DNA of 14,187 bases. Source: Alphaproteobacteria bacterium. GTDB taxonomy: Bacteria; Pseudomonadota; Alphaproteobacteria; Sneathiellales; Sneathiellaceae. Under the pieces are notes generated by a model. It was given only the letters and a program-made list of their open reading frames with translations. It made no database searches and was not told the origin of the DNA. The translations under genes and the position numbers were made by a program. Positions 1 to 7,255 of the stretch are shown in pieces (the stretch's first letter is position 1; every line of letters begins with the position of its first letter). The stretch lies in the NCBI GenBank assembly GCA_006226265.1, contig SBHH01000133.1:1-14187 (forward strand), read 5' to 3'.

Positions 1-1
1 C

Positions 2-70
2 ATGGTTACGAGCAGACAGGCGAAGGAGGGGCTCTGGAAGGATCTGGAAGGCTGGGTCCGGTCCATTTGA
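2..70 (+). CDS. Possible 3' end of an upstream gene (partial)
   Basis: An open frame runs from the window edge to a TGA at 68-70. Its last residues are amphipathic and rich in Lys, Arg and Trp (RQAKEGLWKDLEGWV), which reads more like a real C-terminus than the other two plus frames. I do not recognise the family. A PHA synthase might be expected upstream of phaA, but the usual PhaC C-terminal sequence (PGSWW and so on) is not seen. It is too short to be sure that it is coding. Confidence 0.25.
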   Translation: MVTSRQAKEGLWKDLEGWVRSI

Positions 71-126
71 TGCTTGGCGGTCGTAAATGCAAAAAAACAG
101 TTGCGATTGCCGCGTACTAACGTTAT

Positions 127-169
127 TTCGTATTGAGGGCTTATGGAGATTTATAATTTCTCATACGAA
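127..169 (+). promoter_or_regulatory. Putative phaA promoter: TATAAT box inside an inverted repeat
   Basis: A perfect TATAAT lies at 152-157, 61 bases before the phaA start, in a stretch (about 71-217) much richer in A+T than the genes around it. No good -35 box lies 16-18 bases upstream. The -10 box is flanked by an imperfect inverted repeat: TTCGTATTGAG at 127-137 and CTCATACGAA at 160-169. This is a 10 bp match with one extra T, and the arm centres lie about three helical turns apart. I infer a regulated promoter with an operator around the -10 box. The regulator is unknown. The arms flank the expected start of transcription, so an RNA hairpin is less likely. Confidence 0.45.
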
Positions 170-217
170 GTAGTTTTTGAACAATAATTACTTAATCGAG
201 AATAGGAGAATTGATCC

Positions 218-1387
218 ATGGATATCGTAATTACCAGTGCCGTGCGGACGCCTGTGGGCTCCTTTAACGGCGGATTATCCTCGCTGGCTGCCCATCAGCT
301 GGGAGAAGTGGTGATCAAGGAAGCGCTGAAGCGCGCCCAGACCGGGGCAGAGGAAGTCTCGGAAGTCATTCTCGGCCAGGTGCTGAACGCGGGCGAGGGG
401 CAGAACCCGGCGCGTCAGGCCTCGATCAAGGCGGGCATCCCGGTGGAAGTCCCGGCCTGGGGCGTCAACCAGCTTTGCGGCTCCGGCCTTCGTGCGGTTG
501 CGCTCGGTTATCAAGCGATCCTCAACGGGGATTCGGAGATTGTCGTCGCGGGCGGTCAGGAAAGCATGAGCCAGGCGCCGCATTGCGCGCATCTGCGGAA
601 TGGTCAGAAAATGGGCGCGCTGGAATTTACCGACACCATGCTGAAAGACGGTCTCATCGACGCCTTTCATGGCTATCACATGGGCAATACGGCGGAGAAT
701 GTCGCCGCCAAATGGCAGATCACGCGCGATGCGCAGGATGCCTTCGCCGCCGCGTCGCAGCAAAAGGCGGAAGCCGCCCAGAAATCCGGCCGTTTCAAGG
801 ACGAGATCACGCCGGTGACCATCTCGACCCGCAAGGGCGATGTGGTTGTTGAAAATGATGAATATATCCGCGCCGGAACGACGGCGGAGAAACTCGCAGG
901 CCTTCGTGCCGCCTTCCAGAAGGACGGCACGGTCACGGCAGGCAATGCCTCCGGTATCAATGACGGTGCCGCCGCCGTTGTCCTGATGACGGCCGATGCG
1001 GCCAAGGCGAAGGGACTCAAGCCGCTTGCAAGGATCGTTTCCTGGGCCCAGAGCGGTGTCGATCCCGCGATCATGGGTACGGGTCCGATCCCGGCAAGCC
1101 GCGCCGCGCTTAAAAAAGCAGGCTGGACGACGGACGATCTCGATCTGGTCGAGGCGAACGAGGCTTTCGCCGCTCAGGCCTGCGCAGTCAACAAGGATCT
1201 CGGCTGGGATACCGACAAGGTCAATGTCAATGGCGGTGCCATTGCCATCGGCCATCCGATCGGCGCGTCCGGCGCGCGGGTTCTCGTGACCCTGCTGCAT
1301 GAAATGCAGAAGCGCGATGCGAAGAAGGGACTTGCCACGCTCTGCATCGGTGGCGGCATGGGCATCGCCATGTGCGTCGAACGCTAA
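218..1387 (+). CDS. phaA: Acetyl-CoA acetyltransferase (beta-ketothiolase) PhaA
   Basis: This cytoplasmic thiolase condenses two acetyl-CoA into acetoacetyl-CoA, the first step of polyhydroxybutyrate synthesis; the same enzyme family also serves ketone-body use in reverse. The 389-residue length is typical for the family. Seen directly: the acyl-accepting Cys87 in NQLCGSG, His346 in [10 protein letters not shown] and Cys376 in LCIGGGMG, which form the full thiolase triad, plus the NEAFAAQ block near 314. The start is set by AGGAGA at 204-209, eight bases before the ATG. phaB follows after 62 bases on the same strand, which supports the biosynthetic role over fatty-acid degradation. A general acetoacetyl-CoA thiolase function cannot be excluded from sequence. 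Confidence 0.95.
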   Translation: MDIVITSAVRTPVGSFNGGLSSLAAHQLGEVVIKEALKRAQTGAEEVSEVILGQVLNAGEGQNPARQASIKAGIPVEVPAWGVNQLCGSGLRAVALGYQAILNGDSEIVVAGGQESMSQAPHCAHLRNGQKMGALEFTDTMLKDGLIDAFHGYHMGNTAENVAAKWQITRDAQDAFAAASQQKAEAAQKSGRFKDEITPVTISTRKGDVVVENDEYIRAGTTAEKLAGLRAAFQKDGTVTAGNASGINDGAAAVVLMTADAAKAKGLKPLARIVSWAQSGVDPAIMGTGPIPASRAALKKAGWTTDDLDLVEANEAFAAQACAVNKDLGWDTDKVNVNGGAIAIGHPIGASGARVLVTLLHEMQKRDAKKGLATLCIGGGMGIAMCVER

Positions 1388-1449
1388 GACAGTAATCGTA
1401 TCATTGTGTGTAGATGGAAAACTGAACTGAGGAACAAAGGGGACGAAGA

Positions 1450-2172
1450 ATGTCGAGAGTAGCAATCGTAACGGGCGGTACGCGGGGAATTGGCGCAGCA
1501 ATTTCCGAAATGCTACAGGAAAAGGGATACAAGGTGGCGGCCAACTACGGCGGCAACGATCAGCGGGCGAAGGAATTTGCGGATCGCACCGGGATTGCCG
1601 TTTATAAATGGGACGTCTCCGATTTTGAAGCCTGCCGCGATGGCGTTGCGAAAGTGAAGGCCGATCTTGGCCCGGTTGAGGTGGTGGTCAATAATGCGGG
1701 CATCACCCGCGACGGCACCCTGCACCGGATGGATCAGAATTTCTGGCAACAGGTGATCGATACCAATCTCGGATCCTGCTTTAACATGTGCCGCGTGACG
1801 GTTGACGATATGCGTGCCGCCAAGTTCGGCCGGGTGATCAATATCGGCTCGATCAACGGGCAGGCCGGTCAGTATGGTCAGGTCAACTATGCCGCCGCCA
1901 AATCGGGTATTCATGGCTTTACCAAGGCGATGGCACAGGAAGGCGCGGCCCATGGTATCACGGTAAACGCGATTGCGCCGGGCTATATCGATACCGATAT
2001 GGTTGCCGCCGTACCGGAAAATGTTCTTGCCAAGATCGTTGCGGGTATCCCGGTCGGCCGTCTTGGTCAGGCGTCGGAAATCGCGCGCGGCGTCTGCTTC
2101 CTTGCCGCCGATGACGCCGGTTTCATCACCGGATCGACCCTTTCGATCAACGGCGGTCAGCATATGTATTGA
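1450..2172 (+). CDS. phaB: Acetoacetyl-CoA reductase PhaB
   Basis: This short-chain dehydrogenase/reductase, NADPH-dependent in known PhaB enzymes, reduces acetoacetyl-CoA to (R)-3-hydroxybutyryl-CoA, the monomer of PHB. At 240 residues it matches PhaB. Visible motifs are the Rossmann glycine motif TGGTRGIG (8-15), NNAG (81-84), and the catalytic Ser134, Tyr147 and Lys151 within NIGSINGQAGQYGQ and VNYAAAKSG. That region closely follows PhaB rather than FabG. It ends with the usual SINGGQHM tail. GGGGA at 1439-1443 lies six bases before the ATG. It forms an operon with phaA and is followed by an intrinsic terminator at 2230-2266. FabG is the main alternative but fits less well. Confidence 0.95.
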   Translation: MSRVAIVTGGTRGIGAAISEMLQEKGYKVAANYGGNDQRAKEFADRTGIAVYKWDVSDFEACRDGVAKVKADLGPVEVVVNNAGITRDGTLHRMDQNFWQQVIDTNLGSCFNMCRVTVDDMRAAKFGRVINIGSINGQAGQYGQVNYAAAKSGIHGFTKAMAQEGAAHGITVNAIAPGYIDTDMVAAVPENVLAKIVAGIPVGRLGQASEIARGVCFLAADDAGFITGSTLSINGGQHMY

Positions 2173-2208
2173 TCAGGGCCCTGCGGGCGGCGGGGCTGAG
2201 CCTGCCGC

Positions 2209-2238
2209 TTGACGAAATTCAAAGAATTTGGGCATGAT
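2209..2238 (+). promoter_or_regulatory. Weak candidate promoter for the EamA gene at 2290
   Basis: TTGACG (2209-2214) is followed after 18 bases by CATGAT (2233-2238), which matches four of six -10 positions. Transcription would start near 2245, inside the loop of the phaB terminator, so the new transcript would not form that hairpin. This is inference from consensus only. Confidence 0.25.
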
Positions 2239-2266
2239 GCCTGTCCTTCAGGTACATGCCCTTTTT
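2230..2266 (+). terminator. Intrinsic terminator of the phaAB operon
   Basis: GGGCATG (2230-2236) pairs perfectly with CATGCCC (2255-2261). Above a small internal loop, CCTG (2240-2243) pairs with CAGG (2249-2252), closing a five-base loop. TTTTT follows at 2262-2266. The hairpin starts 58 bases after the phaB stop and lies upstream of the next gene's start at 2290, as expected for an operon end. Confidence 0.75.
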
Positions 2267-2289
2267 CTTGGATGAAAGGCTCCCCTTAC

Positions 2290-3195
2290 ATGGCAATTCA
2301 GGCGGCAACACGGCGCGTGGCGACCTTTTCGGGGCTCGGCGCGATTTTGCTCTGGGCAGTGCTGGCGCTTTTTACCGCCGGGACGGGTGCCATTCCGCCT
2401 TTCCAGCTGACCGCGATGACCTTCTGCATCGCCTTTCTTGCCGCCTTGCTCAAATGGATCATGACGGGCACGGATTTGCGAAGGTTACTGAAACTGCCGC
2501 GCGCCGTCTGGCTGCTCGGGGTGGGCGGGCTGTTCGGCTATCACTTTTTCTATTTCCTCGCCCTTAAAAATGCCCCGCCCGCGGAGGCGAGCCTCATCGC
2601 CTATCTCTGGCCGCTTCTCATCATCCTCTTTTCCGCCCTTTTACCGGGGGAGCGGTTTCACTGGTTCCATATCGCGGGCGGGGGATTGAGCCTTCTGGGT
2701 GCCGGTCTGCTCATTTCAAAGGGCGAAGGGTTCAATTTCGCCGCTGAAAATCTGACCGGCTATGCGGCGGCCATCTGCTGCGCCTTTATCTGGTCTTCCT
2801 ATTCCGTGCTGAGCCGAAGGTTCGCGAGTGTCTCCTCTGACGCCATCGGGCTTTTCTGCGGCGCGACGGCGCTCCTCGCGCTTTTCTGTCATCTCGCGTT
2901 TGAGGAAACAGTTCTGCCCGCCACGGTTTCCACCTGGGCATCCGTGCTGGCCTTGGGGTTTGGCCCGGTCGGGGTTGCCTTTTTCCTCTGGGATAAGGGG
3001 ATGAAGCATGGCGATATCCAGCTTTTGGGCGTTCTCTCCTATCTCTCGCCGCTTCTCTCGACCCTCATATTGCTTAGCGTTGGCGTCGCGGTTTTCTCCT
3101 GGTCGCTTCTTGCGGGCTGCCTGCTGATCACGGGCGGGGCCGCCGTCGGCTCCTACCCCGTTTTCCGTGCTTTTTCGAAGGCCGGAAAAGCCTGA
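2290..3195 (+). CDS. DMT superfamily EamA-type exporter, YddG-like
   Basis: This inner-membrane permease has about ten hydrophobic segments in two EamA repeats. The strings IPPFQLTAMTF, FYFLALKNAPPAEASLIAYLWPLLI, LLPGERF, SVLSRRF and the WDKGMKHGDIQLLGVLSYLSPL block resemble the YddG subgroup, whose best-known member exports aromatic amino acids; the substrate here is inferred only. The frame is open from 2209, but the ATG at 2290 is preferred. The upstream part would translate through the phaB terminator, and AAAGG at 2275-2279 lies ten bases before 2290. The resulting 301 residues are normal for the family. An ATG at 2272 is possible. The stop directly abuts the stop of the convergent cupin gene. 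Confidence 0.85.
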   Translation: MAIQAATRRVATFSGLGAILLWAVLALFTAGTGAIPPFQLTAMTFCIAFLAALLKWIMTGTDLRRLLKLPRAVWLLGVGGLFGYHFFYFLALKNAPPAEASLIAYLWPLLIILFSALLPGERFHWFHIAGGGLSLLGAGLLISKGEGFNFAAENLTGYAAAICCAFIWSSYSVLSRRFASVSSDAIGLFCGATALLALFCHLAFEETVLPATVSTWASVLALGFGPVGVAFFLWDKGMKHGDIQLLGVLSYLSPLLSTLILLSVGVAVFSWSLLAGCLLITGGAAVGSYPVFRAFSKAGKA

Positions 3196-3633
3196 TCAGG
3201 ATGTCCCCGGCGCCCAGTCCGGCGGCGCCATTTCGAAACCGCTGAACTGAAATCCCGGTGCGACAGTGCATCCGACCAGGGTCCAGTCGCCGGTTGACCG
3301 GGCCGATTGCCAGTGACCCTTGGGCACGACGATTTGCGGGCGCTCCCCCTTTGCAAGGTTGGGCCCCAATAGATGATTTTCCGCGGTTTGCCCGTCTTCG
3401 GAAAGCGAGAGGGTGAGCGCCGCGCCCGCGTAAAAATGCCAGACTTCCGCCGCATCGACCCGGTGCCAGTGCGAATAATCGCCTTTTTCAAGGAGGTAAT
3501 AAATCGCGGTCGACGCCTCTCGCGCGTCCTTATCGCCGCTGTCATCGCGGAAGGTTTCGACGAAATAACCCCCTTCCGGATGGGGCTGCATCTTAAGGAT
3601 TTCGATAATTCGGGCTGCGCTCATTCCGCTCAT
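3196..3633 (-). CDS. DUF985/Cupin_5 family protein
   Basis: This is a small cytoplasmic beta-barrel protein of the DUF985 cupin family, whose biochemical role is not established. It is 145 residues long. It opens with the family signature LKMQPHPEGGYFVETF (13-28) and has a cupin metal-site pattern: His55 and His57 in SHWHRVD, Glu63 and His66 in AEVWHFYAG. A second block, PQIVVPKGHWQSA (99-111), carries His107. The alternative start Met4 (3624) cannot be excluded because ribosome binding sites are weak for both. It lies downstream of gloB on the same strand, with the 22 bp repeat array filling the gap right up to its start codon, so the array may carry its promoter or operator. Confidence 0.85.
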   Translation of the reverse strand: MSGMSAARIIEILKMQPHPEGGYFVETFRDDSGDKDAREASTAIYYLLEKGDYSHWHRVDAAEVWHFYAGAALTLSLSEDGQTAENHLLGPNLAKGERPQIVVPKGHWQSARSTGDWTLVGCTVAPGFQFSGFEMAPPDWAPGTS

Positions 3634-3634
3634 G

Positions 3635-3724
3635 ATTGTCTCAATCCTGTATCAAAATTGTCCTATTCCTGTACCAATATTGTCCCTGTTTTTGCGGGAA
3701 TTGTCACAGTTTTCAAAAGTTGTC
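3635..3724 (-). repeat. Tandem 19-22 bp direct repeats with GACAAT core
   Basis: On the minus strand GACAA(T/C) recurs with plus-strand starts at 3635, 3657, 3679, 3700 and 3719, so the spacings are 22, 22, 21 and 19 bases. The units starting at 3657 and 3679 differ in spacing sequence but share GACAAT, TTG, and TACAGGA or a close variant; the best-conserved minus-strand pair agrees at about 17 of 22 positions (GACAAT-TTG-TACAGGA). The next unit keeps GACAAT and ACAGG. The fifth copy lies in the gloB stop region and may be chance. Near-helical phasing suggests cooperative protein binding. Alternatives are the remains of an insertion-sequence end with repeated transposase sites, or chance similarity. 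Confidence 0.6.
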
Positions 3725-4483
3725 CTTGCGGGACCGGATCTCGGCGAAGGCGGTGACGGGATCGCTGCCCGCGAGGCCGATTTCCGCCTGCACCGCCGGG
3801 TCATCCGCCCGGAGGAAGGGGTTCGTGCTTTTTTCAAGGCCGAGGGTCGAGGGTACGGTCGAGATATTCTCCGCCCGAAATTTTCGGATTTCCTGATAGC
3901 GATCCTGCAAGGCTTTGTTTTTGGGATCGACCGTCACGGCGAAGCGGGCATTGGCCTCGGTATATTCATGGGCGCAATAGACTTTGGTCTCGTCGGGCAG
4001 GTTCCGGAACTTGCCAAGGCTCGCCCACATCTGCGCCGGGGTGCCTTCAAACAGGCGACCGCAACCGAGTGCAAAAAGCGTATCGCCACAAAAAAGCGCA
4101 TCGGAATTTTCAAACCAATAGGCGATATGGCCGCTGGTATGGCCGGGGACTTCGAAGACGCGCGCCTTTTCTGTGCCAAACTCGAAAATATCGCCTTCCT
4201 TCACCCGGATATCGATGCCGGGAATGCGCGCGGCGTCGATATCCGCACCGACGATGGTGCAGCCGGTCTTCTCTTTCAGCTCAAGGTTCGCGCCCGTATG
4301 ATCGCCATGGTGATGGGTATTGATGATATGGGTGAGGGTCCAGCCGAGCTCCCTGCATTTATCGAGAACCGGCCCCGCCACCGCCGGATCGACGATGCCG
4401 ACAAGGCCGCTTTCCGGCTCCTTGAACAGATAAAGATAATTGTCATTTAAAACAGGGATTTGATGGATTTCCAGTTTGCTCAT
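3713..4483 (-). CDS. gloB: Hydroxyacylglutathione hydrolase (glyoxalase II)
   Basis: This cytosolic metallo-beta-lactamase-fold enzyme hydrolyses S-D-lactoylglutathione to D-lactate and glutathione, completing methylglyoxal detoxification. At 256 residues it is full length. Metal ligands are visible: THHHGDH (56-62), His115 in GHTSGH, the bridging Asp134 in FCGDTLF and His172 in CAHEYT. The C-terminal glutathione-binding region is present, with NPFLR at 221-225 and the basic tail ending SRKDNF. AAGGA lies seven bases upstream of the ATG. It diverges from the methyltransferase gene at 4546 across 62 bases. The cupin gene downstream, on the same strand, may be co-transcribed. Confidence 0.94.
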   Translation of the reverse strand: MSKLEIHQIPVLNDNYLYLFKEPESGLVGIVDPAVAGPVLDKCRELGWTLTHIINTHHHGDHTGANLELKEKTGCTIVGADIDAARIPGIDIRVKEGDIFEFGTEKARVFEVPGHTSGHIAYWFENSDALFCGDTLFALGCGRLFEGTPAQMWASLGKFRNLPDETKVYCAHEYTEANARFAVTVDPKNKALQDRYQEIRKFRAENISTVPSTLGLEKSTNPFLRADDPAVQAEIGLAGSDPVTAFAEIRSRKDNF

Positions 4484-4545
4484 ACCATGTCCTTTTCAGG
4501 ATTTTATTCTGTGCCGGATGCGCCTTTCTATGTCAGTATAACATC

Positions 4546-5325
4546 ATGATCAGACCCGATGTCATCGATTTGCGGAATTTTTATCTGAGCCCCCTGGGAC
4601 AAGTGGTGCGGCGCCTTGTCGGCCGGAAAATCCGCCAGCTCTGGCCGGAACTTAAAAACTTCCGCCTGCTGGGCCTTGGCTATGCGACGCCGTATCTCGG
4701 TCCCTTCCGGGCGGAGGCGGAGCGCGTCGTCTCCTTCATGCCGCTGCAGCAGGGCGTGATCCAGTGGCCGCGCGAAGGGCCGGGGCTGGTCGGTCTCGTC
4801 GATGAATATAGCCTGCCGCTCGCCGATGCCTCCATCGACCGGCTGATCTGGGTGCATGGCCTTGAAAACACGACCGACCTTGATAAAATCCTGCAGGAAA
4901 TCTGGCGCGTCCTCACCTCGACCGGCAAGCTGATGGTGGTCGTCCCGAGCCGGAGCGGCCTCTGGGCGCGGACGGAAAATACCCCCTTCGGCTATGGCCA
5001 TCCCTATAGCGACAAGCAGTTGAACCGGCTGTTCCGCGATAACGGCTTCACGCCTGGCGAACGCTTGGGCGCGCTTTACATGCCGCCCAGCAAATGGCGG
5101 CTTAACCTGAAGCTCGCCCGTGCGTTCGAGAATATGGGGGAGAAATGGTGGGGCCGCTTCTGCGGCGTCCGCCTGATGGAGGCGGAAAAGCAGGTCTTCG
5201 CCCTCAATGCGCCGAAGGAGCAGAAAGTGAAGCGCCGCCCCGTCATCCTGCCCGCCGCCCGCCCCGTCATCGCCGGGCGTCAGGCGCGCATCGAACCGGT
5301 CAGGCGCCCGCCTTCGAAAGCATGA
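4546..5325 (+). CDS. Class I SAM-dependent methyltransferase, unknown substrate
   Basis: This 259-residue predicted cytosolic protein has a Methyltransf_11-like core. Motif I is unusual (LLGLGYATPYL, 41-51) instead of the common LDxGCGxG. The later core is typical: an acidic loop before SIDRLIWVHGLENTTD (96-111), the LQEIWRVLTSTGKLMVVVP helix-strand block (116-134) and YSDKQLNRLFRDNGF (154-168). A basic, Pro/Arg-rich tail of about 35 residues follows (226-259). The substrate cannot be told from sequence. The start codon is supported by little room before gloB, and no strong ribosome binding site is seen. Its last 26 bases overlap the 3' end of metW on the other strand. Confidence 0.8.
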   Translation: MIRPDVIDLRNFYLSPLGQVVRRLVGRKIRQLWPELKNFRLLGLGYATPYLGPFRAEAERVVSFMPLQQGVIQWPREGPGLVGLVDEYSLPLADASIDRLIWVHGLENTTDLDKILQEIWRVLTSTGKLMVVVPSRSGLWARTENTPFGYGHPYSDKQLNRLFRDNGFTPGERLGALYMPPSKWRLNLKLARAFENMGEKWWGRFCGVRLMEAEKQVFALNAPKEQKVKRRPVILPAARPVIAGRQARIEPVRRPPSKA

Positions 5326-5941
5326 AAATACAGTCCGATCCGAACAGGTTGGCATACATCCCGTAATCGGATCGCGTCATGATCTTGCCGGAGGCGGCGA
5401 GGATCACCGACTGCTCGATTTTTAGGCCCAGTTCATCGCAAAGCGCCGTGAAATCGCGGAGCGTGCAGAAATGGATATTCGGCGTCTCGTACCAGGGGAA
5501 GTCGAGCGAATTGGTCATCGGCATCCGCCCCCGGAAGGCCAGATAGCTCCGGCAGCGCCAATAGCCGAAATTCGGGAAGGAGACGATGGCCCGTTTGCCA
5601 ATCCGCAAAAGCTGTTGCAGCACCACATGCGGCTGATGCGTCGCCTGCAGGGTCTTGCTTAAAATCGCATAGTCGAAACTGCCATCCGGATAATAGACAA
5701 GGTCCGTATCCGCATTGCCCTGGACGACCGACAGGCCGTTCGCGACGCAGATATTGACGCCCTGCTGGCTAAGCTCCAGCCCGCGCCCGTCAACGTTCTT
5801 GGCCTCTTTCAGATGGGCGAGCAACTGCCCGTCATCACAGCCGACATCGAGGACGCGGCTGCCGGGCTCAACCATATCGGCGATCAGTTGCCAGTCGACA
5901 CGGATATCGCGGCGGCCCGTTGCATTTTCAATTCCGTTCAT
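5300..5941 (-). CDS. metW: Methionine biosynthesis protein MetW
   Basis: MetW is a SAM-dependent methyltransferase-fold protein found next to MetX in many proteobacteria and needed for, or stimulating, its function; its exact chemistry is not settled. The 213 residues are typical. Motif I is canonical ([11 protein letters not shown], 30-40), followed by GLELS (54-58), GNADTDL (75-81), [11 protein letters not shown] (94-104) and the MetW-specific [11 protein letters not shown] and [13 protein letters not shown] blocks. Its ATG overlaps the metX stop as ATGA, so the two genes are surely co-transcribed and probably translationally coupled. Its 3' end overlaps the convergent methyltransferase by 26 bases. 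No terminator hairpin was found there. Confidence 0.93.
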   Translation of the reverse strand: MNGIENATGRRDIRVDWQLIADMVEPGSRVLDVGCDDGQLLAHLKEAKNVDGRGLELSQQGVNICVANGLSVVQGNADTDLVYYPDGSFDYAILSKTLQATHQPHVVLQQLLRIGKRAIVSFPNFGYWRCRSYLAFRGRMPMTNSLDFPWYETPNIHFCTLRDFTALCDELGLKIEQSVILAASGKIMTRSDYGMYANLFGSDCIFMLSKAGA

Positions 5942-7083
5942 TCGCCGAGCCCCCGGCTTTTCGCACTCGATTGCAGGAAGCCCTGAATTGTTTTGAACAT
6001 TTCCGGCGTTTCCAGAAGGAAGGCGTCATGGCCCTTGTCCGTCTCGACCTCGACGAAGCTGACATTCGCCGCGGCGGCGATGAGGGCATGGACGATTTTC
6101 CGGTTCTCCGACGTCGGGAACAGCCAGTCACTGGAAAAGGAGACCGAGCAGAAACGGGTGTTGGAGCCTTCGAAGGCCTTGGCGAGCGTGCCGCCATGAT
6201 CCTCCACCAGATCGAAATAATCCATCGCCCGCGTGATATAGAGATAGGAGTTTGCATCGAACCGGTCGACGAAATTGATCCCCTGATAGCGAAGATAGCT
6301 TTCAACCTGGAAATCCGCATCGAAACCGTAAGTCAAATTCTCCCGGTCCTGCAGGTTGCGGCCGAATTTCCGGTGCAGCGCGGCTTCGGAGAGATAAGTG
6401 ACATGGGCCGCCATGCGGGCAACGGCGAGACCTGCGCGTGGCTTCGCATCGCTCGCATAATAATCGCCGCCCTGCCAACTCGGATCGGCCATCACGGCCT
6501 GACGCCCAACCTCATGGAAGGCGATATTCTGGGCCGAATGGCGCGCGGCGCAGGCAATCGGGATCGCGCTGAACACCCGTTCAGGATAGGCGCTGGCCCA
6601 TTGCAAAGTCTGCATCCCGCCCATGGAGCCGCCGATCACGCAGAACCAGCTTTCAATTTCAAGGTAATCCTGCAGAAGCGCTTGCGCCCGGACCATATCG
6701 CCGATGGTGATGATAGGGAAATTGAGGCCATAGGGCTTGCCTGTCGCGGGGTCGATATCGCGCGGGCCCGTCGTCCCCATGCAGCCGCCCAAGACATTGC
6801 TGCAGACAACGAAATATTTATCCGTATCCAGCACCTTGCCGGGGCCGATCATCATGTTCCACCAGCCATCCTTGCCCGTCACGGGCTGGCGGCTTGCGGC
6901 ATATTGATCGCCGGTCAGGGCATGGCAGACCAGAATCGCATTGCTTTTCTCCGCGTTCAACTCGCCATAAGTGCAATAGGCCATATTGAAGGCGCCAATT
7001 GTCGTGCCGCAATCAAGCGGCATCGGCGTTTCTTTCGCCAGAATGACATTATGCGTATCATTATGTGGAGGGCTTATGGACAC
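5938..7083 (-). CDS. metX: Homoserine O-acyltransferase MetX
   Basis: This alpha/beta-hydrolase-fold enzyme acylates homoserine to feed methionine synthesis. The acyl donor is classically acetyl-CoA, but some proteobacterial MetX use succinyl-CoA, so the donor is left open. The triad is visible: nucleophile Ser153 in GGSMGGMQ, Asp319 in FSSDWLFP and His352 in [19 protein letters not shown] (51-60) and [10 protein letters not shown] (74-83) are family hallmarks. The 381-residue length is normal. The GTG at 7083 is chosen because the next in-frame ATG (codon 21) would remove the first beta strand. The ribosome binding site is weak (GAAAAGAAG). It leads metW with a 4-base overlap. Confidence 0.93.
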   Translation of the reverse strand: MSISPPHNDTHNVILAKETPMPLDCGTTIGAFNMAYCTYGELNAEKSNAILVCHALTGDQYAASRQPVTGKDGWWNMMIGPGKVLDTDKYFVVCSNVLGGCMGTTGPRDIDPATGKPYGLNFPIITIGDMVRAQALLQDYLEIESWFCVIGGSMGGMQTLQWASAYPERVFSAIPIACAARHSAQNIAFHEVGRQAVMADPSWQGGDYYASDAKPRAGLAVARMAAHVTYLSEAALHRKFGRNLQDRENLTYGFDADFQVESYLRYQGINFVDRFDANSYLYITRAMDYFDLVEDHGGTLAKAFEGSNTRFCSVSFSSDWLFPTSENRKIVHALIAAAANVSFVEVETDKGHDAFLLETPEMFKTIQGFLQSSAKSRGLGE

Positions 7084-7153
7084 TTTCTGGCTTCTTTTCG
7101 TATAAATATCCGTCGCGGATTAGAAAAATCTTTGATTTGAATAGCTTTGCTGT

Positions 7154-7183
7154 TAGCTAGTGCCGTGCGGCAATGTCTGTCAA
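7154..7183 (-). promoter_or_regulatory. Putative metXW promoter with embedded palindrome
   Basis: On the minus strand a perfect TTGACA lies at 7178-7183. The best -10 at 18 bases is TAGCTA (7154-7159), a poor match. Between them sits TGCCGTGCGGCA (7161-7172), a 5 bp dyad around TG, placed where a repressor or activator could act. A second dyad, TAGCT-8-AGCTA, spans 7142-7159. The rest of the 172-base divergent region (7084-7255) holds two small hairpins in the metX leader (7108-7120 and about 7125-7137), a TATATT box at 7184-7189 that could serve the plus-strand operon, and no riboswitch that I recognise. Confidence 0.35.
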
Positions 7184-7255
7184 TATATTCTTTGCCAAAA
7201 CGCGGGCTTTATGCTCCAATTTTGCGAAGCGGGACTGTTCATTCAGGTAAGTATT

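Noticed and set aside
275..1501. 408-codon open frame antisense to phaA
   Set aside because: It is the shadow of a GC-rich gene. phaA has its full catalytic triad, a good ribosome binding site and a partner gene, while the antisense product is Arg/Gly-rich with no recognisable domain.
2170..2177. TGATCAGG shared by the phaB stop (2170) and the exporter stop (3193)
   Set aside because: An eight-base match at two stop codons is expected by chance in 14 kb with this codon use. No wider repeat surrounds it.
3632..4450. 272-codon open frame antisense to gloB
   Set aside because: gloB has all metal ligands and its end residues. The antisense frame begins within the repeat array and resembles no family.
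4484..4545. Promoters in the gloB/methyltransferase divergent gap
   Set aside because: TATAAC at 4537-4542 lies only four bases before the ATG, and the minus-strand CTGACA has no -10 box at proper spacing. No convincing promoter can be named.
5920..7140. 406-codon open frame antisense to metX
   Set aside because: It mirrors metX codon bias across the whole gene. MetX has its catalytic triad and couples to metW. The antisense product shows no known motif.
7084..7177. Possible SAM-II-type riboswitch in the metX leader
   Set aside because: Alphaproteobacterial met genes often carry one, but I could not find the conserved pseudoknot strings near the start codon. Only small unrelated hairpins are seen. 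A covariance scan would decide.
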